This document shows, in pieces, positions 1 to 6,209 of a stretch of DNA of 7,452 nucleotides (position 1 is the first letter of the stretch; every line of letters begins with the position of its first letter). This stretch comes from DATILI01 sp035476635 (GTDB lineage: Bacteria; Pseudomonadota; Gammaproteobacteria; Burkholderiales; Burkholderiaceae_C). The stretch spans positions 1 through 7,452 of the forward strand of contig DATILI010000089.1 in the NCBI GenBank assembly GCA_035476635.1, in the 5' to 3' direction. The position numbers and the translations under genes are program-made. A model generated the notes under the pieces. It worked only from the letters and a program-made list of their open reading frames with translations, searched no databases and had not been told where the DNA came from.

Positions 1-140
1 TGCATGCCGCCGGTGGGCAAGACATGCTCCCGCGCGACACCGCGCACAGGCGCCAACGGGCCAGGTTCGGACACCCAGAGCGTCTTCACGAAGGCGCGCA
101 GCCGCGGCGCGGGCGGTCGTTGCATCAACATGGTGGCCAT
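1..140 (-). CDS. AraC-family transcriptional regulator, N-terminal fragment (runs off the left edge)
   Basis: Reading leftward from an ATG at 140 there is an open frame to the window edge (46 codons). It contains RLRAFVKTLWVSEPGP and, at the edge, REHVLPTGGM. This matches my memory of the N-terminal domain of one group of AraC-type regulators (the DUF6597-like domain, with a conserved 'L+PFV..LW' start and a 'RE+VLPTG.MH' segment). The DNA-binding part would lie outside the window. In-frame ATGs at 140, 131 and 125 are all possible starts and none has a clear Shine-Dalgarno sequence. The opposite strand is also open here, but its translation has no family features, so I take this strand as coding. 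The gene is divergent from the ABC transporter gene at 190 and could regulate it, which is inference from position only. With 46 residues the family call is moderate. Confidence 0.6.
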   Translation of the reverse strand, partial: MATMLMQRPPAPRLRAFVKTLWVSEPGPLAPVRGVAREHVLPTGGM

Positions 141-146
141 GCTAAC

Positions 147-172
147 GCCAACCTGGGCCAACCTGGGCCAAC
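147..172. repeat. Three GCCAAC boxes spaced exactly 10 bp in a divergent spacer
   Basis: GCCAAC occurs at 147-152, 157-162 and 167-172, as part of a 10-bp tandem unit (ACCTGGGCCA at 151-160 and 161-170). A degenerate GCTAAC lies at 141-146. The array is flanked by a near-direct repeat, GTGGCCATGCT at 133-143 and GTGGCATGCT at 173-182. It sits between the putative AraC-type gene and the divergent ABC transporter gene. Spacing of about one helical turn puts the boxes on one face of the DNA, as expected for an operator. It could equally be a chance tandem duplication. Confidence 0.45.
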
Positions 173-189
173 GTGGCATGCTTGCGGCC

Positions 190-1764
190 ATGAAGCAAGC
201 AATCCATCTCGTCGCCAGCGCGGTCCTCACCGCCATCCTCTGGCTGGCCAGCGCGGCCGGCGCTGCGGCGCCTGCTGCGGATGGCCCGTTGCGCGTCGGC
301 TCCAAGCGCTTCACCGAGTCCTACATCCTGGCCGAGATCCTGGCGCAAACGGCTGCCCCACACACCAGCGCAACGCCGCATGTGCAGCAAGGGCTGGGCA
401 ATACCGCCATCGTCTATGAAGCCTTGCGCTCCGGCAGCATCGACCTCTACGCCGAGTACGCGGGCACGATCAGCCAGGAAATCCTGAAGAGCGCGCAGCC
501 GATGAGCATCGATGCGATGAACCGCGCGCTGGCGCCGCTGGGCCTGGCCGCGGCCGTGCCGCTGGGCTTCAATGACGGCTATGCCCTGGCCCTGCGCGAA
601 GCCGATGCCCAACGCCTGAACATCAAGACCTTGAGCGACCTGGCGCACCATCCGCTGCTCAAGCTCGGCCTTTCCAACGAATTCATCGGCCGCGCCGACG
701 GCTGGAAGGGCCTGGCGCAACGCTACGGCCTGCCGCACACGCCGACCGGCCTGGACCACGGCCTGGCCTATGACGCGATCGCGGCCAAACAGATCGATGT
801 GATGGACATCTACACCACCGACGCCAAGATCGGCCACCTGGGCCTGCGCGTGCTGCAGGACGACAAAGCCTACTTTCCGCGCTACGACGCGCTGGTGCTG
901 TACCGCCACGATGTGCCCCAGCGCTTTCCCAATGCCTGGGCCGCGATCCGCAAACTCGAAGGCAGCATCGATGAGGCGGCCATGATCGCGATGAACGCGC
1001 GGGCCGAGTTACAGGGCGCGGCGTTCGACACGATCGCACGCGACCATCTGGCGGCGAAAGCGGGTGGCGCGGCGGCTGCTGGCTCCGATGGCGTGCGCGG
1101 CTTCGGTGCCAAGCTGTTCGGCCCCGACCTGGCGCGGCTGGCCGGCCAGCACCTGGGCCTGGTGTTGGCCTCGGTAGCCCTGGCGACGCTGGTGGCGGTG
1201 CCTCTGAGCGTGCTGGCGTTTCCGCACCCGCGGGCACGCGCCGTGCTGCTCGGCGCCACCGGCCTGTTGCAGACCGTGCCCTCGCTGGCTTTGCTGGCGG
1301 TGCTGATTTCGCTGTTGGGCGCCATCGGCACCCTGCCCGCACTGATCGCGCTCACGCTCTATGCGCTGTTGCCCATCATGCGCAATACCGTCGCGGGGCT
1401 GGCTGAAGTTTCCGGCGATCTGCGTGCCGCAGGCCAGGCCCTGGGACTGCGCGCGGGCCAGCGCATGCGCCACATCGAATTGCCTCTGGCGCTGCCGACC
1501 ATCGTCGCGGGTGTGCGCACCGCCACCTCGATCGCCATCGGCACCGCCACCATCGCCGCCTTCATCGGCGCCGGCGGCTTTGGCGAGCGCATCGTCACCG
1601 GCCTCGCACTCAACGACAACGAACTGCTGATGGCCGGGGCGCTGCCGGCGGCGGTACTGGCGCTATTGAGCGAAGCGCTGTTCGAGGTGCTGGAGCGCTT
1701 GCTCGCGAAAAGACGCGGCAAGCCGGCAACGGCCAGCGACGGCCAGCTTCAAGCCAGGGTGTAG
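190..1764 (+). CDS. Fused substrate-binding/permease protein of a glycine betaine/choline-type (OpuB/OpuC/OsmF) ABC importer
   Basis: This 524-residue protein should bind a quaternary-ammonium compatible solute in the periplasm and form the membrane channel of the same importer. Residues 1-27 are a signal peptide (MKQAIHLVAS, then a hydrophobic core ending ASAAGAAA). Residues 34 to about 290 are an OpuAC-type binding domain, with GSKRFTESYILAEIL, GLGNTAIVYEALRSGSIDLY, FNDGYALAL and DVMDIYTTDAKI. Residues about 320-505 are a BPD-type permease domain with several membrane segments. Its EAA-loop region at about 405-435 (EVSGDLRAAGQALGL, then IELPLALPT) is where the ATPase would dock. I chose the ATG at 190 because it gives a standard signal peptide. 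An in-frame ATG at 178 is possible. Upstream codons to position 4 are open but overlap the divergent gene and look non-coding. In known fusions such as lactococcal OpuABC the permease comes first, so the order here is reversed. No ATPase gene adjoins it. The exact ligand is not determined. Confidence 0.87.
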   Translation: MKQAIHLVASAVLTAILWLASAAGAAAPAADGPLRVGSKRFTESYILAEILAQTAAPHTSATPHVQQGLGNTAIVYEALRSGSIDLYAEYAGTISQEILKSAQPMSIDAMNRALAPLGLAAAVPLGFNDGYALALREADAQRLNIKTLSDLAHHPLLKLGLSNEFIGRADGWKGLAQRYGLPHTPTGLDHGLAYDAIAAKQIDVMDIYTTDAKIGHLGLRVLQDDKAYFPRYDALVLYRHDVPQRFPNAWAAIRKLEGSIDEAAMIAMNARAELQGAAFDTIARDHLAAKAGGAAAAGSDGVRGFGAKLFGPDLARLAGQHLGLVLASVALATLVAVPLSVLAFPHPRARAVLLGATGLLQTVPSLALLAVLISLLGAIGTLPALIALTLYALLPIMRNTVAGLAEVSGDLRAAGQALGLRAGQRMRHIELPLALPTIVAGVRTATSIAIGTATIAAFIGAGGFGERIVTGLALNDNELLMAGALPAAVLALLSEALFEVLERLLAKRRGKPATASDGQLQARV

Positions 1765-3191
1765 GCAGTCTTCACGGTCGTGAAGAACTCCTGCGCATAG
1801 CGGCCCTGCTCGCGCGGGCCGTAGCTGGAGCCTTTGCGTCCGCCGAACGGCACGTGGTAGTCCACGCCCGCCGTCGGCAGGTTCACCATCACCATGCCCG
1901 ACTGGCTGTGCCGCTTGAAATGCGTGGCGTACTTCAGGCTGGTGGTGGCAATGCCCGAAGACAAGCCGAATGGCGTGTCGTTGGCGGTGGCCAGGGCTTC
2001 CTCGTAGTTCTTCACGCGAATGATGCTGGCCACCGGGCCGAAGATTTCTTCGCGGTTGATGCGCATGCTGCTCGCGCTTTCGCTGAACAGGGCCGGCGCC
2101 ATGTAAAAACCATCGGTCGCCAGCTTCAGGCGCTCGCCGCCCGCGGCCAGCACCGCCCCTTCGGCCTTGCCGATTTCCACGTAGCTCAGGTCCTGCTCCA
2201 GCTGGCTCTGGCTGGACACGGGACCGATGTCGGTGCCTTGCGCCAATGCGTCGCCCACCTTGATCCTGGCCATGCGCTCTTTCATCGCCTGAACATACTT
2301 CGGATAGATGCCTTCGGTGACGATCAGGCGGCTGGATGCCGTGCAGCGCTGGCCGGTGGAATAGAACGCGCTTTGCACGCTGAGCTCCACCGCCTGGCTC
2401 AGGTCGGCGTCGTCCAGGATGACCTGCGGGTTCTTGCCGCCCATCTCCAGCTGCACCTTCTTGTGGCTTTGCACGCAGGCCAGTGCGATGCGCTGGCCCA
2501 CGCCGACGGAGCCGGTGAAGCTGACGGCATCGATGCCGGGATGGTTGACCAGCGCATCGCCGATCACGCTGCCGCGACCCATGACGAGGTTGAACACGCC
2601 CGCCGGGATGCCGCTCCTGCTGATGATTTCAGCCAGGGCCCAGGCGCAGCCGGGCACCAGGTCGGCAGGCTTCAAGACCACGCAGTTGCCAAAGGCCAGC
2701 GCCGGCGCGATCTTCCAGGCGGGGATCGCAATCGGGAAGTTCCAGGGGGTGATCAGGCCGACCACGCCCACGGGCTCGCGCGTGATCTCCACGCCAATCC
2801 CGGGACGCACGGAAGGAATGGTTTCGCCGCCGAGGCGCAAGCATTCCCCGGCGAAAAACTTGAAGATGTGGCCGGCGCGCGTGGCTTCGCCAATGCCTTC
2901 GGGCCTGGTCTTGCCTTCTTCGCGTGCGAGCAGGGTACCCAGCTCTTCCTTGCGTGCCAGGATTTCATTGCCGATCTTGTCCAGCGCATCGCTGCGTGCC
3001 TGGATGCCACCGGTGGCCCAGGCCGGAAAAGCCGCGCGGGCGGCGGCCACCGCGGCATCCACATGCTTTGCGTCGCCTTGCGTGTACTCGGCGATCACGT
3101 CGCCCAGGTCGCTCGGGTTCAGGTTCGGGCTGTAGCTGTTGCCGGCAATCCATTCCCCGGCGATCAGGTTGTTGTGCTGCGGTGTCGTCAT
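1749..3191 (-). CDS. 2,5-dioxovalerate (alpha-ketoglutarate semialdehyde) dehydrogenase
   Basis: This 480-residue NAD(P)-dependent aldehyde dehydrogenase is of normal length for the superfamily. The hallmarks are present: TPWNFP with the oxyanion asparagine N151, cofactor-binding VVLKPAD near 171-177, FTGSVGVG near 225-232, the general base E249 in VQLEMGGKNP, catalytic cysteine C283 in STGQRCTASS, and EEIFGP with E392. Its substrate is assigned from context: kdgD lies 27 bp upstream in the same direction and makes 2,5-dioxovalerate, which this enzyme would oxidise to 2-oxoglutarate. Sequence type and neighbourhood resemble the glucarate/galactarate-linked class of these dehydrogenases (Bacillus YcbD type). 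A TTG-initiated extension to 3212 is open, but I chose the ATG at 3191 because AAGGA lies 8 nt before it. The 3' end overlaps the convergent ABC transporter gene by 16 bp. Another aldehyde substrate cannot be excluded from sequence alone. Confidence 0.9.
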   Translation of the reverse strand: MTTPQHNNLIAGEWIAGNSYSPNLNPSDLGDVIAEYTQGDAKHVDAAVAAARAAFPAWATGGIQARSDALDKIGNEILARKEELGTLLAREEGKTRPEGIGEATRAGHIFKFFAGECLRLGGETIPSVRPGIGVEITREPVGVVGLITPWNFPIAIPAWKIAPALAFGNCVVLKPADLVPGCAWALAEIISRSGIPAGVFNLVMGRGSVIGDALVNHPGIDAVSFTGSVGVGQRIALACVQSHKKVQLEMGGKNPQVILDDADLSQAVELSVQSAFYSTGQRCTASSRLIVTEGIYPKYVQAMKERMARIKVGDALAQGTDIGPVSSQSQLEQDLSYVEIGKAEGAVLAAGGERLKLATDGFYMAPALFSESASSMRINREEIFGPVASIIRVKNYEEALATANDTPFGLSSGIATTSLKYATHFKRHSQSGMVMVNLPTAGVDYHVPFGGRKGSSYGPREQGRYAQEFFTTVKTAYTLA

Positions 3192-3199
3192 GGTTTCGG

Positions 3200-3204
3200 T
3201 CCTT
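3200..3204 (-). promoter_or_regulatory. Ribosome binding site AAGGA, 8 nt before the dioxovalerate dehydrogenase start
   Basis: AAGGA on the minus strand ends 8 nt before the ATG at 3191. It supports that start over the longer TTG-initiated reading from 3212, which would place the site inside the coding region. Confidence 0.7.
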
Positions 3205-3218
3205 GTGCGCAAAGGCGC

Positions 3219-4130
3219 TTATTGTGGGCCCAGGCTCTTGATCAACGCGTCCAGTTGCTCCATCTCCTCGGGCTTGAGGTCGGTCAGCGGCGCGCGCACC
3301 GGGCCTGCGTCATGCCCGACCAGCTTGGCGCCGGCCTTGACGATGCTCACCGCATAGCCCTGGCCCTTGTTGCGGATCTCCAGGTAGGGCATGAAGAAGT
3401 TCTTCAGCAGGCGGTGCTGGGTTGCCATGTCGTCGGCCGCCACCGCGCGATAGAACTCCATCGCGGTCTTGGGAATAAAGTTGAACACGGCCGACGAATA
3501 CACCGGCGTGCCCAGGGCCTTGTACGCCGCGGCATAGACCTCGGCCGTGGGCAAGCCGCCAAGATAGGAGAAGCGGTCACCCATCTTCTGGTAGATGGAG
3601 GACATCAATTCAATATCGCCGATGCCGTCCTTGAAGCCGATCAGGTTGTCATTGCGTTCGGCAAGGCTCGCCAGCGTGTTCGGTTGCAACCTGCAGGCGC
3701 CGCGGTTGTAGACGATGACACCGAACTTCACGCTCTTGCACACCGCCTCCACATGCGCGGCCAAGCCTTCCTGGCCGGCTTCGGTCAGGTAGTGCGGCAG
3801 CAGCAGGATGCCGTGCGCGCCCGCCTTTTCCGCCGCTTGCGCACACTGGATGGCGAATCGCGTGGGGCCCCCGGTGCCGGCGATGATGGGCACCTTGCCG
3901 CGGCAGGTGTCCACCGCGGTCTGGATGATGCCGGGGTATTCGTCAGCGGTCAGCGAGAAGAATTCACCCGTGCCGCCGGCGGCGAACAAGGCTGTCGCAC
4001 CATAGGGCGCCAGCCATTCGAGCCGCTCGATGTAGGTCTTGCGGTTGAAGTTGCCTTCCGCGTCGAAGTCGGTCAGCGGAAAAGACAGCAGGCCGGAACT
4101 GACGATGGTCTTGAGGTCTTGTGGATGCAT
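3219..4130 (-). CDS. kdgD: 5-dehydro-4-deoxyglucarate dehydratase (decarboxylating), KdgD
   Basis: This 303-residue protein of the DHDPS/N-acetylneuraminate lyase superfamily converts 5-dehydro-4-deoxy-D-glucarate to 2,5-dioxovalerate with loss of CO2 and water (EC 4.2.1.41). It is a cytosolic TIM barrel. Visible motifs are AAGGTGEFFSLT at 50-61 (the substrate carboxylate-binding GGTGE region), the catalytic tyrosine Y141 in VIVYNRG, and the Schiff-base lysine K167 in IGFKDGIGD. The segments SGLLSFPLTDFD at the N-terminus, YLGGLPTAE and GTPVYSSAVFNF are typical of KdgD rather than of DapA. Length matches the family. The ATG at 4130 is not preceded by a clear Shine-Dalgarno sequence. The gene is second in a leftward operon, 55 bp after the receptor gene and 27 bp before the semialdehyde dehydrogenase, which takes its product. 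The aldarate dehydratase that makes its substrate is not in the window. Confidence 0.95.
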   Translation of the reverse strand: MHPQDLKTIVSSGLLSFPLTDFDAEGNFNRKTYIERLEWLAPYGATALFAAGGTGEFFSLTADEYPGIIQTAVDTCRGKVPIIAGTGGPTRFAIQCAQAAEKAGAHGILLLPHYLTEAGQEGLAAHVEAVCKSVKFGVIVYNRGACRLQPNTLASLAERNDNLIGFKDGIGDIELMSSIYQKMGDRFSYLGGLPTAEVYAAAYKALGTPVYSSAVFNFIPKTAMEFYRAVAADDMATQHRLLKNFFMPYLEIRNKGQGYAVSIVKAGAKLVGHDAGPVRAPLTDLKPEEMEQLDALIKSLGPQ

Positions 4131-4185
4131 GGTGTGTTGGTTGAGGTTTGAGATTTCAATCGCGGCGAATCCTGGTCGATCGAGG

Positions 4186-5154
4186 TCAATCGATCTTGAT
4201 CTGGCCTTGGGCCACCACCAGCGCCCAGCGTGCGCGTTCGGCCTGGAAGAATTTGTCTTGCTCGGCGGATGTCATGGTGACGACCTCGGCGCCCTGGCCG
4301 GCCAGGCGCGCGCGAATGTCGGGCGAGCGGATGATGCGGACCAGCTCGGTGTTCAGGCGCGCCACGATGGCGTCGGGTGTACCGCGCGCAACCAGCGCGC
4401 CCTGCCAGGTGCCGGACTCGTAGCCGGGAACGCCCTGCTCGGCAATCGTCGGCACATCGCCGATCAGCGGCATGCGCGTGCGCTTGGACACGCCCAGCAC
4501 CTTGAGCTTGCCGCCTTGCACTTGCGGCAAGGTGGCCAGCATGCCATTCATGAGCACCTGCGTCTGGCCCGCCACCGTGTCCTGCACGGCCTGCACACCG
4601 CCCTTGTAGGGGATGTATTGCCAGCGTGCGCCGCTGGCGCGCTCCAGCGCCACCCCGGCCAGGTGCGGCGCGCTGCCGGTGGCCGTCACGGCGAAGTTGA
4701 GGTCGATCTTTTTGGACAGCGCCACCAGCTCCTTCAGATTGTTGGCCGGCACCGAAGGGTGCACCACCAGCAGGTGCGGCGAATAAGCCAGCATGGTCGT
4801 GCCGCGCAGGTCCTTGGAGGGGTCGAACGCGAGCTTGGTATAGACCGAAGGGCTGATGGCCAGTGCCCCCGTATCGCACAGCAGGAGCGTGTAGCCGTCG
4901 GGCGCGGACTTGGCGACAAACTCGGCGCCGACATTGCCGTTGGCGCCGGCCTTGTTCTCCACGATCACCGGCTGCCCGAGCGCTTCGGACAGCGGCTGGC
5001 TGATGGCGCGCGCAATGATGTCGGACGAGCCGCCCGGCGGGTACGGCACCACGATGCGCAAGGGCCTGGCCGGCCACTGCTGGGCCAGCGCTTCGCGCCC
5101 CAAGACCCCCAGAGCGACCGTGCCCGTGACCATTGTTCGACGATTGATGTGCAT
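4186..5154 (-). CDS. Bug/TctC-type periplasmic solute receptor (tripartite tricarboxylate transporter family)
   Basis: This 322-residue extracytoplasmic receptor of the TTT family has an N-terminus (MHINRRTMVTGTVALGVLG) that is a signal peptide with a twin-arginine-like pair at residues 5-6. Likely cleavage is after ALA at about residue 24. Family marks follow: WPARPLRIVVPYPPGGSSDIIAR at 27-49, GQPVIVENKAGANGNVGAEFVAKSAPDGYTLL at 60-91, and near the C-terminus DVPTIAEQGVPGYE. I chose the ATG at 5154 because GGAG lies 6 nt upstream; the frame is open to 5226, but that extension precedes the signal peptide and covers the promoter and operator. The gene is first in a leftward operon with kdgD and the semialdehyde dehydrogenase, so a uronate, aldarate or aldarolactone ligand is likely by inference. 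No TctA- or TctB-like membrane subunit is in the window, which is common for Bug receptors in Burkholderiales. Confidence 0.92.
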   Translation of the reverse strand: MHINRRTMVTGTVALGVLGREALAQQWPARPLRIVVPYPPGGSSDIIARAISQPLSEALGQPVIVENKAGANGNVGAEFVAKSAPDGYTLLLCDTGALAISPSVYTKLAFDPSKDLRGTTMLAYSPHLLVVHPSVPANNLKELVALSKKIDLNFAVTATGSAPHLAGVALERASGARWQYIPYKGGVQAVQDTVAGQTQVLMNGMLATLPQVQGGKLKVLGVSKRTRMPLIGDVPTIAEQGVPGYESGTWQGALVARGTPDAIVARLNTELVRIIRSPDIRARLAGQGAEVVTMTSAEQDKFFQAERARWALVVAQGQIKID

Positions 5155-5160
5155 GGATGT

Positions 5161-5164
5161 CTCC
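5161..5164 (-). promoter_or_regulatory. Ribosome binding site GGAG, 6 nt before the Bug receptor start
   Basis: GGAG on the minus strand lies 6 nt before the ATG at 5154. It selects this start over the in-frame ATGs upstream, one of which (5226) lies inside the predicted operator and -10 box. Confidence 0.7.
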
Positions 5165-5211
5165 GTTTTTGACATTGAAACTGGCGGGATAGAGTGATTT
5201 TTGGGTTTTAA

Positions 5212-5231
5212 GTTGTACGTCATCATACAAC
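5212..5231. promoter_or_regulatory. Candidate GntR/FadR-family operator of the catabolic operon
   Basis: The 20-bp sequence has arms GTTGTA and TACAAC around an 8-bp centre, and overlaps the predicted -10 box. Read on the minus strand it is GTTGT, then ATGATGA, then CGTACAAC. Without the central 7 bp it equals the palindrome in the regulator-udh spacer at 6149-6161. This suggests that the regulator encoded at 5289-6125 binds both places as a repressor released by a pathway intermediate, which is inference. Confidence 0.55.
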
Positions 5232-5249
5232 ATGAGGCGAACTTTTCAA
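5222..5249 (-). promoter_or_regulatory. Sigma70-type promoter of the receptor-kdgD-dehydrogenase operon
   Basis: On the minus strand TTGAAA (5244-5249) and TATGAT (5222-5227) each match the -35 and -10 consensus at 5 of 6 positions, with a 16-bp spacer. Transcription would start near 5215 and leave a leader of about 60 nt before the receptor ATG. The -10 box lies within the inverted repeat at 5212-5231, so a protein bound there would block RNA polymerase. Predicted by eye only. Confidence 0.6.
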
Positions 5250-5288
5250 GGCAATAACCGCGTCGCCGAACCCAGCCCTTTGGCCCGG

Positions 5289-6125
5289 TCAGCCCGCAGC
5301 GGGCAGCGCCAGGGCAGCCTGCGCCGCCTCCTCCTGCGCACGCCTAAGCCGCTCGCGGCTGTTGGTCAGGTGGATGCGCATGGCCGCGCGCGCGGCTTCG
5401 GGGTCCTTGCGGGCGATCGCCGCATAGATCTCCTCGTGTTCACGGTTCACGCGCCGCAGGTAATGCGGCAGATCCTCCATCGCCAGCCGCGATGAGTTGA
5501 TGCGCGTGCGCGGGATCAAGGTGGCGCCAAGATGGCTCATGATGTCGGCAAAGTAGCGGTTGCCGGTGGCGTTGGCGATCTGCAGGTGGAAGCGGAAATC
5601 CGGCGACACCGTATCGCCCGCCCCGGCCACATTGGCCTCGAACGCATCGAGCGCGCTGCGCATTTCCGCAAGCTGTTCGTCGGTTCGGCGCAAGGCGGCA
5701 AGGCCCGCGGATTCGGACTCCAGGCTGATGCGCAGCTCCAGCACGGCCATGACATCGACCGCGGTCGCTATGTCTGCGGGATCAATGCGGAAACTGGTGC
5801 CCGGCCTGGCCTCCAGCACAAAGGTGCCGATACCGTGGTGGGTCTCGACCAGGCTGGCGGCCTGCAGGCGGGAAAGCGCCTCGCGCACCACCGTGCGGCT
5901 CACGCCGTAGGTCTGCATGATCTCGGATTCGGTCGGCAACTTGTCGCCCGGGCGCAGCGTCTGGGCCCGGATCTGGCCGCCAATGCCCTCGACCAGGTCA
6001 TGCGCCAGGCTGCGCGAGCGGCGCGGCGGCCGCTGCGGCGCGCGCACCGTTGCCAGCAAGGCCTGCGTGTCGGGTCCTGCCGGGGCCGGCATTTCCGGGG
6101 TCACTCCTGTTGACAAAGTCGCCAT
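5289..6125 (-). CDS. GntR-family transcriptional regulator, FadR subfamily (FCD domain)
   Basis: The 278-residue protein has a winged helix-turn-helix at about 38-105 (LRPGDKLPTESEIMQTYGVSRTVVREALSRLQAASLVETHHGIGTFV) and an all-helical FCD effector domain at about 125-265. The usual FCD metal/ligand residues are visible: D176 and H180 in DFRFHLQIANATGN, H230 in NREHEEIY and H252 in AMRIHL. FCD regulators of this kind typically repress sugar-acid genes until a carboxylate effector binds. The first 36 residues are a low-complexity Pro/Ala-rich extension. The start is uncertain. The ATG at 6125 has no Shine-Dalgarno sequence and falls at the predicted transcription start, so it could be leaderless. 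The ATG at 6092 has AGGAG 11 nt upstream and would give 267 residues. The gene is divergent from udh and precedes the catabolic operon in the same direction. Confidence 0.92.
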   Translation of the reverse strand: MATLSTGVTPEMPAPAGPDTQALLATVRAPQRPPRRSRSLAHDLVEGIGGQIRAQTLRPGDKLPTESEIMQTYGVSRTVVREALSRLQAASLVETHHGIGTFVLEARPGTSFRIDPADIATAVDVMAVLELRISLESESAGLAALRRTDEQLAEMRSALDAFEANVAGAGDTVSPDFRFHLQIANATGNRYFADIMSHLGATLIPRTRINSSRLAMEDLPHYLRRVNREHEEIYAAIARKDPEAARAAMRIHLTNSRERLRRAQEEAAQAALALPAAG

Positions 6126-6131
6126 GGGGTC

Positions 6132-6160
6132 ATGATAATTGTTTTGATGTTGTACGACAA
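6132..6160 (-). promoter_or_regulatory. Predicted promoter of the GntR-family regulator gene
   Basis: On the minus strand TTGTCG (6155-6160, 4 of 6 consensus matches) and TATCAT (6132-6137, 5 of 6) are 17 bp apart. The -35 box lies inside the palindrome at 6149-6161, which predicts autoregulation. Expected initiation is near 6125, essentially at the first ATG. Confidence 0.45.
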
Positions 6161-6161
6161 C
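6149..6161. promoter_or_regulatory. Candidate operator GTTGTACGACAAC between the regulator gene and udh
   Basis: The two 5-bp arms GTTGT and ACAAC are perfectly inverted around ACG, in the 84-bp spacer between divergent genes. The form TTGTnnnACAA has the spacing of FadR-type operators (TGGTnnnACCA). It overlaps the predicted -35 of the regulator. It also lies between a weak -35-like TTGTTT (6139-6144) and a -10-like GATAAC (6163-6168, 18-bp spacing) that could serve udh. Binding here would control both directions. Confidence 0.6.
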
Positions 6162-6209
6162 TGATAACATGCGTCCGCAACAAGAAATATCGAAAGAGAC
6201 AAGGAAACC

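Noticed and set aside
142..909. A 255-codon leftward open frame within the substrate-binding domain region
   Set aside because: It is antisense to a clear OpuAC-type domain, and its composition is typical of a GC-rich shadow.
1854..4151. A 765-codon rightward open frame across the dehydrogenase and kdgD genes
   Set aside because: It is a high-GC antisense shadow, rich in His, Gln, Ala and Gly with no domain. The opposite strand has two well-conserved enzymes with catalytic residues.
4140..4200. A small inverted repeat (GATCGA/TCGATC) at the receptor-kdgD junction as a terminator
   Set aside because: The stem is 6 bp with no T-run, and genes on both sides belong to one pathway. A minor processing site is possible but unsupported.
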